Assembly (NCBI GenBank): GCA_905221605.1
Contig: CAJNDS010000735.1
Span: 754,001 to 818,000 of the forward strand
Length of the DNA stretch: 64,000 bases
Reading direction: 5' to 3'
From: Symbiodinium natans
Lineage: Eukaryota > Sar > Dinophyceae > Suessiales > Symbiodiniaceae
The position numbers and the translations under genes were made by a program. The notes under the pieces are model-generated. The model was not told the DNA's origin and ran no database searches. It saw only the letters and a program-made list of their open reading frames with translations. This document shows, piece after piece, positions 48,237-56,852 of the stretch. Numbering within the stretch: position 1 is the stretch's first letter; every line of letters begins with the position of its first letter.

Positions 48237-49433
48237 CCCTTCGTCATCCAAATCTCCAGCGCCATCTTCCTGAACGACAGGCACCACATCCACCACTCGC
48301 TCTTCTGCAGCCGACACAATTCCGATCTCCACATTGGGCATTTTTTCTTCTGGACCCACCGATTCCACCGCTGCCACACCCTCAGAAAGCGCCTCCATCT
48401 CTTCCCGATCCAGATGTTGAGCTTCAGCGATGTCTGCTCGGTTTCCAGAAATCCCCTCTTCATCAGGAGAACCCGAGGTCGGGGCGTCACCACCAGCCCT
48501 AGGACCGCTATCCCTGATAGTAGAGGAAAAATCTTTTTCACCTACACTATTTACACTACCCTGGATTGCCTTCGTAGACTCAGATGTCGGTGTAGTCGAT
48601 GAAGGACCCAGTTCAGTCTCCACTTCCAGCCCATTGCCCGAAGGAGACCCAACCACGTTGTCGCTTTTCACCTTTTCCCCTACATCCGGCAGCGTCCACT
48701 TGCTTTCCTGCGTATCCAGGCAGTAGTAATACTGTCTCCCATCTTCGTGGAAGTGCCATTCCCACGTTGTCCCATCGCACGCTTCGATCAGATGCTCATC
48801 TTTCCGAAAACCATCCCTTTCAGAGACTTGACGCATCTCATCCTCTTCTTCTGACAACTGGCGCAACCTTTCAGCCTCCATCTGTAAGATCTCCTCTTCC
48901 CCCATGGCATATTCAGCAGTTGGCGCGGCTTCAAAGCTGTCCGCACCCTTCTGTTCGTAACCGCTTCCACCACCCAGGGAACTCGCCGAGGGATCCCCTT
49001 TAATCTTGTTCAGAGGCCTCCTGGCAGCTTGCAGCACTTCTCCACTCAGATTGGTCTGAGACCCTTGGTCAATCATTCGGCCCGAAGTCGAAGTAGACGG
49101 CTGGTACCCATGTTTGTGCAACACGCGTAAAACAGTCACCTCCATTTCACGGTCTATACCACCAGTCGCGTCCCAGCTCCTTTTTTCACCAGGCTTTGGC
49201 GATACAGAAACAGCACGTCCTTCAGCTTCAGCATTGCTAACCATATCCACATTGGGATTTATACCCACATTGGAGTATTCTGCAACCAAGGCTTCTTCCA
49301 GATGTTCTTCAGCGCCAGGCATCACCTCTTCCAGCACCGTCCTTTCACCCAGAGACTCAGCTGCACCGTTTCCAGCTCCACCATTCTGTCCACCATCCGA
49401 GGAAGGCTGGAGCCATCGTTTGGGAGAAGGCAT
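48213..49433 (-). CDS. LTR element ORF1: WW-domain protein
   Basis: ATG at 49433, 48 bp inside the primer-binding-like site; 406 residues. A WW domain lies at about 48690-48785 (TWEWHFHEDGRQYYYCLDTQ then ESKWTLPD): paired Trp, aromatic block and final Pro are present. The rest is acidic and disordered. Ends in GKKVVHYD and TGA at 48213. WW domains bind proline-rich ligands; the partner is unknown. Confidence 0.7.
   Translation of the reverse strand: MPSPKRWLQPSSDGGQNGGAGNGAAESLGERTVLEEVMPGAEEHLEEALVAEYSNVGINPNVDMVSNAEAEGRAVSVSPKPGEKRSWDATGGIDREMEVTVLRVLHKHGYQPSTSTSGRMIDQGSQTNLSGEVLQAARRPLNKIKGDPSASSLGGGSGYEQKGADSFEAAPTAEYAMGEEEILQMEAERLRQLSEEEDEMRQVSERDGFRKDEHLIEACDGTTWEWHFHEDGRQYYYCLDTQESKWTLPDVGEKVKSDNVVGSPSGNGLEVETELGPSSTTPTSESTKAIQGSVNSVGEKDFSSTIRDSGPRAGGDAPTSGSPDEEGISGNRADIAEAQHLDREEMEALSEGVAAVESVGPEEKMPNVEIGIVSAAEERVVDVVPVVQEDGAGDLDDEGKKVVHYD
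48231..48236 (-). other. Frame-change site ORF1 to ORF2 (A6 on the coding strand)
   Basis: Coding strand GAA GGG AAA AAA GTT in ORF1 versus AAG GGA AAA AAG TTG in ORF2. ORF2 lies +1. Either programmed shifting, a one-base insertion in the A run, or an assembly error. Confidence 0.5.
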
Positions 49434-49480
49434 TGCTTCTTAATCCCAAAAACCTTGAAAGAACACTTAACCGCAGGGAA

Positions 49481-49500
49481 CCTAATTTGGGCTCATAACC
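49481..49500 (-). promoter_or_regulatory. Primer-binding-like site resembling the copia half-tRNA-Met site
   Basis: Directly inside the LTR the minus strand reads GGTTATGAGCCCAAATTAGG. The Drosophila copia site, complementary to the anticodon region of initiator tRNA-Met, begins GGTTATGGGCCCA. One mismatch in the first 13 bases; the complement contains CTCATAA, an elongator tRNA-Met anticodon loop. Confidence 0.55.
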
Positions 49501-49787
49501 TACGGGGGGACAACCAGGGAAGGAAACCAACTCCCCTAATCGCCCTGAACCTATATTCCCCAGATCGAACCAAGAAACAAACGAGAACACGGATAAGAGC
49601 AACCCAGGGGGGAAGGAAAGGGGGAAGGAATCCACACCCTTACCAAACCCTAAGAACCCAGGCACTACTTTTTGAACTTGTGGCTTTCTGTCCAAGCCCA
49701 TCTTGAGCCAAACATGTTATCCGGGTTCATTAACCCTTCCAACTCTCAACACTAACTCTTTTCTACAATACCAGTTGCAGCTCCGCA
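49501..49787 (-). repeat. Upstream LTR (5' in element sense)
   Basis: 287 bp. SL-like minus-strand stretch at 49702-49724 ends TTTGGCTCAAG and is followed by ATG. The right flank restarts TAGGGTTTAGGG. Confidence 0.92.
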
Positions 49788-49842
49788 TAGGGTTTAGGGT
49801 TTAGGGTTTGCTGTGATAGGGTGTAGATGCTGTGAAGGTTAG

Positions 49843-49898
49843 GTTTCGGAACAAGCTCGAAAGCTACGTGAGGTGCGATACGCAGCGTTGGCCCGATT
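49843..49898 (+). CDS. Candidate exon downstream of the LTR element
   Basis: AAGGTTAG | GTT TCG GAA CAA ... CGA TT | GTGGAT. Reads VSEQARKLREVRYAALAR; a second frame (FRNKLESYVRCDTQ) is also open. Confidence 0.45.
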
Positions 49899-49899
49899 G

Positions 49900-50149
49900 T
49901 GGATTAATCCTCCCCCTAATAAAAAACCCCCCTCTACCCCCAATATGAAATACTCCCATTATGGTTATATCATAGTATATAGGGGGTATTGAATATTTGG
50001 GAGCAGATGGGGTTGCGGGAGGGGAGTACCTTCCCAGAGACTCCGATATTGAAGGAATGTTCATTAAACCATAAAAAGGAACCCTATTGCATATTCAGGC
50101 ATATTCCTTAGACCATATAAGGAACCCTGTCATGATTGGCGTCTCTGGG
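49900..50149. mobile_element. Family P element then diverged family B element
   Basis: P: ATTAATCCTCCCCCTAATAAAA ... TATAGGGGGTATTGAATATTTGGG. B (50033-50149): CCCAGAGACTCCGATATTG ... GATTGGCGTCTCTGGG; termini conserved, interior unlike other B copies. Confidence 0.65.
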
Positions 50150-50189
50150 TTATGTAGGGAAAAGATAGCTGCGCGTTTTGAGCGGGGGT

Positions 50190-50272
50190 GAGGGGGGGGG
50201 GGGGGGGGGGGGGCGGGGGGGGGGGTGGGTGGGGCGGGGGGAGGAGGTGGGGGTGGGGGGTGGGCAGGGCAG
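50190..50272. repeat. G-rich low-complexity run
   Basis: GGGGG with scattered T/C/A. A gap-prone tract. Confidence 0.9.
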
Positions 50273-50389
50273 GAGGGGTTCCTAAAGTGGCCTTTACCTC
50301 TTCTATGGTTCATGGGTCGTTATAAGTTGGGGTGAAGTGCTTCGGTACTTGAGATCCATTTCGCTGACAGCCCTGTCTGGAGCGCCATA

Positions 50390-50829
50390 ACCTAGTTTTC
50401 GGTTCCTGTGTAGCTATAAGCAAGTCTTTACGTACCCTAAGTAGGGTTATAAGTTTTAGTTCTCACAAGTTAAAAACCCTACGTACAACTACCCAAGAAC
50501 CTCCAAGTAGCCTTCACAGCTCGCTGCACTACCCTTGGTTTGAAGTTCAGGGTTTAGGGTCATGGGCTAGGTTTTTGGATTTGAAAGAAGCCCCTTCAAA
50601 CCCTAGACCCAAAACACCCAGCCTTATTCTTAGGGTCCATTCAGGGAGGGGGGTTGAAGGGGGGGGGGTATGTAAGCCAAGGTTCCCGAACTCCCGAAGC
50701 TTTGCTAGGTACCTACTTGGCGGTTCATGGGTGGTCGGAAGTAGGGTTCTAATCATGGGAACTATACTGACAACCCTTTTCAGGATACGTATAACCTTTC
50801 TCATAACTACCCATGAACCTGAAAGTGCC
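50390..50829. mobile_element. Two family I hairpin elements
   Basis: 50390-50512 (damaged; GGGTTATAAG, TACCCAAGAACCTCCAAGTAG) and 50707-50829 (TACTTGGCGGTTCATGGGTGG ... CTACCCATGAACCTGAAAGT). Confidence 0.55.
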
Positions 50830-50839
50830 CTCCTATGAA

Positions 50840-51060
50840 CGCACGCCCCCCCCCCCCCCCCGCCTCCTTAACGACCCTATAACTTGGGATCCCAAAACCA
50901 TAACTTGAGCAAGTAAGCAGCGGGTGGACACGAATGCCCAAAACCTTGCAAACGATCGCAACACCTGAAAAGCGATACCCCGAAGTTCATAAAACGTTGT
51001 GGGGGGCTATAACCTTGAATTTTCGCCAAAGCGACATCTTCAGACATCAAGCGTCGTTAA
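50840..51060. other. Unassigned stretch
   Basis: C18 run at 50847-50863, otherwise no element or exon recognised. Confidence 0.3.
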
Positions 51061-51063
51061 CTG

Positions 51064-51153
51064 ATACCCTAAACCCTAAACCTTAAACCCTAAACCCTTG
51101 AAAGGTTTAGGGGTTAGGGTTTAGGGTTTAGTGTTTAGGGTTTAGGGTTTAGG
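51064..51153. repeat. Tail-to-tail telomeric palindrome (C strand then G strand)
   Basis: CCCTAAA units, CCCTTGAAAGG, then TTTAGGG units: the opposite polarity to the fusion-like junctions at 13037 and 31935. Confidence 0.9.
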
Positions 51154-51403
51154 TACAAGGGCCCTTATAAGGGGAACTCTGGAAAGATGTGTGGTGCAGT
51201 AACCTGGCTATGGATCAGACCATGGATTGATATGGATTGAGCTGCATGGCAACCCACTAACCCTTACTGAAAGGGCGGTAGCACCCCGGTGTTTTTTTCC
51301 GGTTTTTTTTGCGGGGCCCCTAATCTTCAATTTCTGTTTGTAGGATCCTTACGTATGTTTTCTGCGGTATTTTTGGGGCCCCGAAGAATTTAATGTGGCT
51401 GAG

Positions 51404-51500
51404 GTCAATGTTATTGTGCTTCTCCCCGCCACGGGCCTGTTGGAGTCGGTGGAGGTGGCCCTGCCGGGGGCCTCGGTGCCTCTGTCAGTTGCCTTTTACG
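51404..51500 (+). CDS. Candidate exon, hydrophobic beta-rich
   Basis: ATGTGGCTGAG | GTC AAT GTT ... TTT TAC G | GTTTAG. 32 codons: VNVIVLLPATGLLESVEVAL then PGASVPLSVAFY. Confidence 0.55.
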
Positions 51501-51612
51501 GTTTAGGGCTTAGGGCTTAGGGTTGAGGGTTTAGGGTTTAGGTACCTCACCGATCATTGCCTATACTGGTTTACTCTAGGCAGCCTCACTTGATTGAGCG
51601 GCCAGAGCTTCT

Positions 51613-51755
51613 GCTTGGAGGTTCATGGCACTTAAAACTATACTTATAATCATGTTAGGGCACTTAAGGGGCTTAAAGGTGGCTTATAAGTACAGTTAAA
51701 GTTGCTTAACCCCTGAACCCTAAACCCTAAACCCTAAACCCATGAACCTCCAAGT
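51613..51755. mobile_element. Family A element with telomeric units near its right end
   Basis: GCTTGGAGGTTCATGGCACTT ... GGCTTATAAGTACAG, then CCCTGAACCCTAAACCC units (51712-51739), then CATGAACCTCCAAGTG. Confidence 0.75.
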
Positions 51756-51774
51756 GTTTCTGATGCACTCGCAG

Positions 51775-51873
51775 GTCGCAGGCAACTTGCCTTCACATAC
51801 ATGTCTTTCGGTGATTCGCACCATCTCCCATGCGCGGGAGCAGTTCCGGCTGTTGGGTTTCGAGGCGCACCCC
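51775..51873 (+). CDS. Candidate exon ending at a telomeric array
   Basis: GCACTCGCAG | GTC GCA GGC ... Two frames are open: VAGNLPSHTCLSVIRTISHA then REQFRLLGFEAHP, and (phase-compatible with the previous exon) RRQLAFTYMSFGDSHHLPCA. No donor seen before CCCTAAA begins. Confidence 0.45.
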
Positions 51874-51932
51874 TCAACCCTAAACCCTAAACCCTAAACC
51901 TTAAACCCTAAACCCTAAACCCTAAACCCACT

Positions 51933-52001
51933 CTTGCCAACGTTGGGGAAAAGTTTGGCGCCCAGTCCGGTGTCGCCTCGACCATCTTTGACTGGATTCC
52001 A
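51933..52001 (+). CDS. Candidate exon starting at a telomeric array
   Basis: CCCTAAACCCA | CTCTTGCC ... ATT CCA | GTTTCC. Reads LANVGEKFGAQSGVASTIFD then WIP. No clear AG acceptor between the array and the exon. Confidence 0.45.
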
Positions 52002-52055
52002 GTTTCCAAACCGTGCACCTGAACCCATGGATTCCCCTACAACCCCCCCTCTATA

Positions 52056-52190
52056 CTACTTGGAGGTTCATGGTACTCATTAACCAACTATCACTGTACT
52101 TATAACCCACTTACAAGCCCCTTAAGTGCCCCAATATGGTTATAAGTATACTTACAAGGGGTGTAGCATAGAGCCAGTAATAGAACCCAT
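52056..52190. mobile_element. Family A element, right end worn
   Basis: TACTTGGAGGTTCATGGTACTCATTAACC ... GGTTATAAGTATACTTAC. The next element at 52331-52449 is a family I hairpin (TACTTGGAGGTTCATGGGTAG ... CTGCCCATGAGCCTCCAAGTA). Confidence 0.7.
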
Positions 52191-52224
52191 GATCAACCCT
52201 AAGCCCTAAGCCCTCACGCCAACA

Positions 52225-52288
52225 GCTGTAGGGTTAGGGTTTAGGGTTTAGGGTTTAGGGTTTAGGGTTTAGGGTTTAGGGTTTAGGA
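52225..52288. repeat. Telomeric array, G strand
   Basis: Eight units. A C-strand array follows at 52528-52590. Confidence 0.96.
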
Positions 52289-52603
52289 AATCTAAAGCAC
52301 GAAATCATGAACCAAAAGTCTAGCAGTACGGTACTTGGAGGTTCATGGGTAGTTATAGGTAAGGTTATAAGTACCCTAAGTGAGGTTGTACTTGCAGGTA
52401 CGATTTTGGTTATAGCCCTACTTAGAACTGCCCATGAGCCTCCAAGTAAGGGCTTAGGGCTTGGGGCTTAGCCTGCAATGTAGGGTGTAGGATGCTTCGG
52501 TGGTGGACATCTGAGTGAGCTAGTGTTAAACCCTAAACCCTAAACCCTAAACCCTAAACCCTAAACCCGAAACCCTAAACCCTAAACCCTGCTTGCCTTC
52601 TAG

Positions 52604-52690
52604 ACTCTGTGTGAGCTCTGCTGCCAGAACGCGTGACCTTTTCTGTGCTCAGTGGGATGACTTGCCTGGAAAGGATGGACTATTAGGCCG
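52604..52690 (+). CDS. Two candidate short exons, Cys-rich
   Basis: 52604-52632: GCCTTCTAG | ACT CTG TGT ... AAC GC | GTGACC. 52653-about 52690: TGTGCTCAG | T GGG ATG ACT ... Joined they read TLCELCCQNAGMTCLERMDY in phase. Confidence 0.4.
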
Positions 52691-52859
52691 GATATATATG
52701 TATATTTATATATATATATATGGTTTAGGGTTTAGGGTTCAGGGTTCAGGGTTTAGGGTTTAGGGTTAACCCAGAGAATCCATCAGATAAAGAGCGTCGT
52801 TAAGGGGTCTAGGGTACGACCGCTATTCCTGGTGGGTCGAATGCCTACTGCCATCGCAG

Positions 52860-52944
52860 AGGTACAACTGCCTGGTCGTGCTCCTGCTGACATGCCACAT
52901 GCGCTGCATGACGACGAACCCAGGCGCGGGAAGCAAGTGTGCAC
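52860..52944 (+). CDS. Candidate exon ending at a family A element
   Basis: GCCATCGCAG | AG GTA CAA CTG ... TGC AC | GTGCTTGG. Reads VQLPGRAPADMPHALHDDEP; a hydrophobic frame (RYNCLVVLLLTCHMRCMTTN) is open too. Donor lies at the element border. Confidence 0.4.
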
Positions 52945-52945
52945 G

Positions 52946-53077
52946 TGCTTGGAGGTTCATGGTCCTCATTAGCAAATTAGAACTGCACTTATAAGCCCCT
53001 TAAGTGTCCTGATATGGTTATAAGTACAGTCATAGGTACAGTTATATTTGGTTAATAAGTACCCTGAACCTCCGAGC
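52946..53077. mobile_element. Family A element
   Basis: TGCTTGGAGGTTCATGGTCC ... TTGGTTAATAAGTACCCTGAACCTCCGAGC. Confidence 0.75.
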
Positions 53078-53473
53078 GGGAGTTGTTGCGTTCACGTGGC
53101 CACTTGCATCATGGTGCCCATCGACGGGATGGTTGCAGTCGCACGATAGGTCCGCCAGGGTATGAGAGGTTATGCCCCAAACCCTAGATCCTAAACCCTA
53201 AATCCTAAACCCTAAACCCTAGATCCTAAACCCTAAACCCTAAACCCGAAACCATTTGTGAACCCTGAATCATGTGTTGTGAGGCAGAGCCAAGGACTTC
53301 GTCGACCAGGAGTAGATGTCCAGGGTCTCCGGTTTAGGGTTTAGGGTTTAGGGCTTCATAGGCCTTACCTTGAATGACTTACATGTAGGGTTTAGGATTT
53401 AGGGTTTAGGGTTTAGGTTTTAGGGTTTTTAGGGTTTAGGGTTTAGGGTTTAGGGTACTGAGGGGTTAGGGTA

Positions 53474-53582
53474 CCCAGAGACTCCAAAACCCCTTAATTA
53501 CGGAATATACCTTAAATTATAATAGGAACCCTAATATGATTTAAGGTATATTCCTTAATTAAGGGGTTTTGGGGTCTCTCTG
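53474..53582. mobile_element. Family B inverted-repeat element, complete
   Basis: CCCAGAGACTCCAAAACCCC mirrored by GGGGTTTTGGGGTCTCTCTG. Confidence 0.85.
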
Positions 53583-54160
53583 TACTGAGGGTGCCCCCCC
53601 CCCCCCCCCAACAAGGGAAATAGCCGCTGAAATAGCCCCACCAATTCAGTAACGATCCCGTTGATCGCAGAAGGTGCATAGGCTGCTCTGGGCAGCGTGT
53701 AGATGGCTGACAAGAGGTTCTAACAGCGGAGTGGAAGTCTACTTGCGTTGAAGGATTCTTCGAGATGTCCAGTATTAGCCTCTTCCCTTGATAATGGGTT
53801 GGCTTCCTGAATATAACTCCCAAGCCTGCTCAGCACAGATGAAGTTTTACTATTTTGGGGTTAGGGATTACAGTTAGCCTAGAGTTGCCCCAAAAGAGTT
53901 CTATTTTTGTTTAAGCAGGTTCGACCCCCTAGGCCATAGGCTTAACCTCACACTCTGCAGTTTGGTTTCGGGTTTGGGGTTTAGGGCTTAGGGTTCTGAA
54001 CCACTCAAAGCCTTCAACCCCAAAGCCCAAGAAACCCTCAAACTCCCGAAGTGTTAGAGATCCCCAAAAAGCCGTCTTTGCCGGGTTTGCTGCTAAGAAG
54101 TATCCATAGAACAACCCACCCCCCCCCCCCTGTCCCTCCCCCCCCCAAACCCTCAACCCT
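53583..54160. other. Unassigned stretch
   Basis: Minus-strand open frames exist (53512-53823, 53929-54156) but lack recognised domains; the first overlaps the family B element. Confidence 0.35.
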
Positions 54161-54208
54161 CAACCCTAAACCCTAAACCCTAAACCCTAACCCCCCCCCT
54201 CCCCACAG

Positions 54209-54281
54209 AACAAACACACACAAGAGCTTGAACGCGATTAATTTCGGCTCGCAGTCGCAGAACGAAAAGGTTCGAGCGTCC
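54209..54281 (+). CDS. Candidate exon
   Basis: CTCCCCACAG | A ACA AAC ACA ... GCG TCC | GTAGGG. Reads TNTHKSLNAINFGSQSQNEK then VRAS. Confidence 0.5.
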
Positions 54282-54300
54282 GTAGGGCCCAGTAGGGTTG

Positions 54301-54425
54301 TAGGGTTTTAGGGTTTAGGGTTTAGGGTTTGGGGTTTAGGGTTTAGGGTTTGGGTTTAGGGTTTAGGGTTTAGGGTTTAGGGTTTAGGGTTTAGGGTTTA
54401 GGGTTTAGGGTTTAGGGTTTAGGGT
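54301..54425. repeat. Telomeric array, G strand
   Basis: Seventeen or so units. Confidence 0.97.
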
Positions 54426-54473
54426 CTCAACCCTCCACCCTACACTCCAAACCCTCAACCCTAAGCCTTAGCT

Positions 54474-54560
54474 TAGGGACTGAGCAGGCAACCTTTAACC
54501 TGTTTGGTTATACAGAATCCGACTATATAATAAAAAAGGCTAACGTGTTTTTGGGCTGGG
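54474..54560. mobile_element. Family M small element
   Basis: Second copy of the 1186-1265 element. Confidence 0.6.
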
Positions 54561-54687
54561 GCATTCATCCCCTAAGTGAAGCCTTTGTCTGCCTCGCACC
54601 CGATGAGAGATGGAAAACCCACACGGCAAGGGTCGGGAGCCGAGATTAGGGCATCCAGCGGGTCCTCTGATGCCTAGAGACCCTGAA

Positions 54688-54795
54688 CCCAGAGACTCCA
54701 AAACCCCTTAATTAAGGAATATACCTTAAATCATATTAGGGTTCCTGTTATAATTTAAGGTATATTCCTTCATTAAGGGGTTTTGGAGACCCTGA
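54688..54795. mobile_element. Family B inverted-repeat element
   Basis: CCCAGAGACTCCAAAACCCC ... GGGGTTTTGGAGACCCTGAG. Confidence 0.85.
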
Positions 54796-54869
54796 GAGAG
54801 GGTGCCCTTCGCAACCTTCTGGACTAGTGCGGCTTAAGGTTTAGGGTTCAGCCTTGAAGCCCTACACCC

Positions 54870-55190
54870 ACAAGAAAAGAAACGCGCACACACACACAAA
54901 AGAAAAAGAAAGCAAACACGAACACGCACACACACACACACACACATACACACAGAGATATTTTGATATAGATACAGATAACTTTGGGATCGGATGGTTG
55001 TGAATGGAACACTGAACGAACGTAGTAAACTAGTGCGTGAAGTGAGTGAGTGAGCGAAAGAAAAGAGTGAACGGCATGTGAATTACTTCTTAATACGGGC
55101 GTGTTCTTCTTCATTTCGCCCGTACCAAGTAAACGAAGTGAATACGTGAGTTGTAATGCAGTACGAAATGAAGGTATGAATGAAGTGAAC
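54870..55190. repeat. CA tract and GAAGTGAA/GAATGAA-type low-complexity repeats next to the NUMT
   Basis: Short CA microsatellite at 54880-54955, then repeated GTGAGTGAGTGAG, GAATGAAGTGAACG and a hairpin GGGCGTGTTCTTCTTCATTTCGCCC. AT-richer than surroundings; possibly mitochondrial non-coding inverted repeats carried in with cox1. Confidence 0.5.
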
Positions 55191-55199
55191 GTAATGAAC

Positions 55200-55763
55200 G
55201 CCCGAACGAAGTGAACCAAAAGATAAGAAAGGTATTCCGGATCCAATAGACGACAGGGAATTCCAGGAATCAAAAGCAGGTGGAAAGGATGTGATTCTTT
55301 TTGGCATAACATTAAATCCTAAGAAATGCATTGGGGAAAAGGCAAGAAGAATACCAATCAATATGAAATGTAGATGAAAAAGAGAAAGTGTACTAGAGGA
55401 TGAAACTAATACATTCTTAATACCAACAATCTTTCTCCATTAGAAATTATTCAGAGAAGATAGAAATTATAGCTCCTAAAGAAAGAACAAAATGAAATCT
55501 TCTACAACACAATATGTATCATGAACTCCTAGATCTACTTCAGCATTTCCAAGAATTATTCCTGTAGAACCACCCACAGTAAGCATTAATATAAAAGAGA
55601 TGTGAGAAGAAGACAGAACTAATTCTAAGGTGTGATAATGGTGGATTTCCAAGATATGTAAAAAGCCATCTAAAGATTTTTGTACCAGTTGGTATGGATG
55701 TTAAGATTGTAACTCCTCCAAAGCAAGCTCTTGTCTCATTTTTTAAGCCGACAGTATACATAT
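55200..55763 (-). pseudogene. cox1: Nuclear copy of mitochondrial cox1 (C-terminal half), broken
   Basis: Minus-strand translation in pieces gives cytochrome c oxidase subunit I landmarks in order: MYTVGLKNETRACF ... TSIPTGTKIFRWLFTYLGNP (55761-55630); GGSTGIILGNAEVDLGVHDT (about 55560-55500); FHFVLSLGAIISIF (about 55475-55430); FHIDW; SPMHFLGFNVMPKRITSFPP then SWNSLSSIGSGIPFLSFG (55340-55205). Three or more frame changes and several stops separate them, so it cannot encode the protein as it stands. The region is AT-rich and free of telomeric units. The catalytic-histidine N-terminal half is missing. Confidence 0.85.
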
Positions 55764-55915
55764 GATCCGAGGGTAGGCAGTAAGAGGAGCTCGGAACCCC
55801 CTCCCCCCCCCCCCCGCGCCGTGGGCTCCTCCACTAGCAGTGCAGTGTTAGGGTTTTGGGTTTTGGGTTGTGGGCTTAGGGTTTAGGGTTTTTTGCTGAG
55901 GTCTGCTGGAACAAA

Positions 55916-56013
55916 TGGGGGTTTACGAAAATTGGGACCCTTTCTGCCCTCAACTAGTAGGATTCTTCCTCATAAGGACCCCCAATAAGACCCCTCATTT
56001 CGGAAACCCTCAA
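55916..56013. mobile_element. Family G element
   Basis: GGGGGTTTACGAAAATTGGGACCC ... CATTTCGGAAACCCTC. Confidence 0.6.
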
Positions 56014-56245
56014 AGTAGAAGTATAAATGTATTCCTGCCCATTACTTCCTCCGCCAGCTAGGCTCCACGGTCCTCCGTTAAAGTTGCATCGTGACGAGCG
56101 ACAAGACTTCATTCTTGGTGATGGGTAAATGGTGTGGGGTCTTCGGGTTTAGGGGCCTTTAAACCCCAAACCCTAAACCCTAAACCCTAAAGGTTAAGGG
56201 GCTTAGTGGTCGGGATTTTGGGGTCCTGTTTTTTTCTGATCGCAG

Positions 56246-56383
56246 CGGCGAATGTGATGATGTTTACGATGACTTTGACTACGACTACTTCTATGACTCA
56301 TTCTGCGGTTGCTACCAGTACTTGCTTTGCTTTTGCGACCTCTGGCCACAATTTCTACTGTCACACTTGTTCTTGTCGGCCTG
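56246..56383 (+). CDS. Candidate exon, Asp/Tyr-rich then hydrophobic
   Basis: CTGATCGCAG | C GGC GAA TGT ... GCC TG | GTATAG. 45 codons: GECDDVYDDFDYDYFYDSFC then GCYQYLLCFCDLWPQFLLSH. Two other frames are open, so the reading is uncertain. Confidence 0.4.
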
Positions 56384-56549
56384 GTATAGCTGGTATAATG
56401 GCGACGTTCGCCGGGCCCAGGGTACATGTTTAGGGTTTAGGGTTTAGGGTTTAGGGTTGCAGCTTTTCCGGCATGATGTATTTGCCACAGAAGTTTTGTG
56501 ACCCTCGCTTTATGTGATCCCTGAACCCCACACTCAGCAAACTCCACAG

Positions 56550-56622
56550 GACTAGGGCATCAAGGCTACACCTGAATTACGGACAACAAGCCAACGCATC
56601 CTTGAAGCTTGGAAAGTTCGAG
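56550..56622 (+). CDS. Candidate exon
   Basis: ACTCCACAG | G ACT AGG GCA ... TTC GAG | GACCCT (GA donor). Reads TRASRLHLNYGQQANASLKL then GKFE. Confidence 0.55.
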
Positions 56623-56663
56623 GACCCTAAGCCCTAAACCCTAAACCCTAGGGAGAAAAGCAG

Positions 56664-56713
56664 GGGCTCACTATCGCGCGAACACCATGCCCGAAGATTC
56701 ATCGGGCTCTGGG
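56664..56713 (+). CDS. Candidate exon
   Basis: GAAAAGCAG | GGG CTC ACT ... CTG GG | GTCTTT. Reads GLTIARTPCPKIHRAL. Confidence 0.5.
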
Positions 56714-56852
56714 GTCTTTCGGGTGCGTTTTGGGGAAATTACCCTAAACCCTAAACCCTAAACCCTATCAGCCTAGTGCCCCGCGACAGCGGCAGGGACT
56801 CGCCACAGGGTTTACTTCCCCAAACCCGAAACTGTACAGAAACCCCTGAGTC

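Larger units (their letters stand above)
40951..49787 (-). mobile_element. Complete LTR retroelement inserted in telomeric repeats, no polymerase genes seen
   Basis: Direct terminal repeats of 274 and 287 bp, identical except for one 13-bp indel, enclose 8.28 kb. The flanks are ...GGGTTTAGGG before and TAGGGTTTAGGG after, giving a 5-bp target duplication TAGGG inside a TTTAGGG array. On the minus strand the element starts TGCGG and ends CCGTA (TG...TA). Next to the upstream repeat is a primer-binding-like site, next to the downstream repeat a polypurine tract. The interior carries three overlapping minus-strand frames, each +1 relative to the previous, with WW, S1-like, MLLE and CCCH domains. 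I find no reverse transcriptase, RNase H, integrase or protease motif, so it is probably mobilised in trans. Confidence 0.88.

Noticed and set aside
41281-49440. CATTG/CATTGG recurring about thirty times across the LTR element
   Set aside because: Nearly every copy is in the same coding frame (xxC AAT Gxx, Asn followed by G-starting codons), so amino-acid and codon context explains it, unlike the LINE motif.
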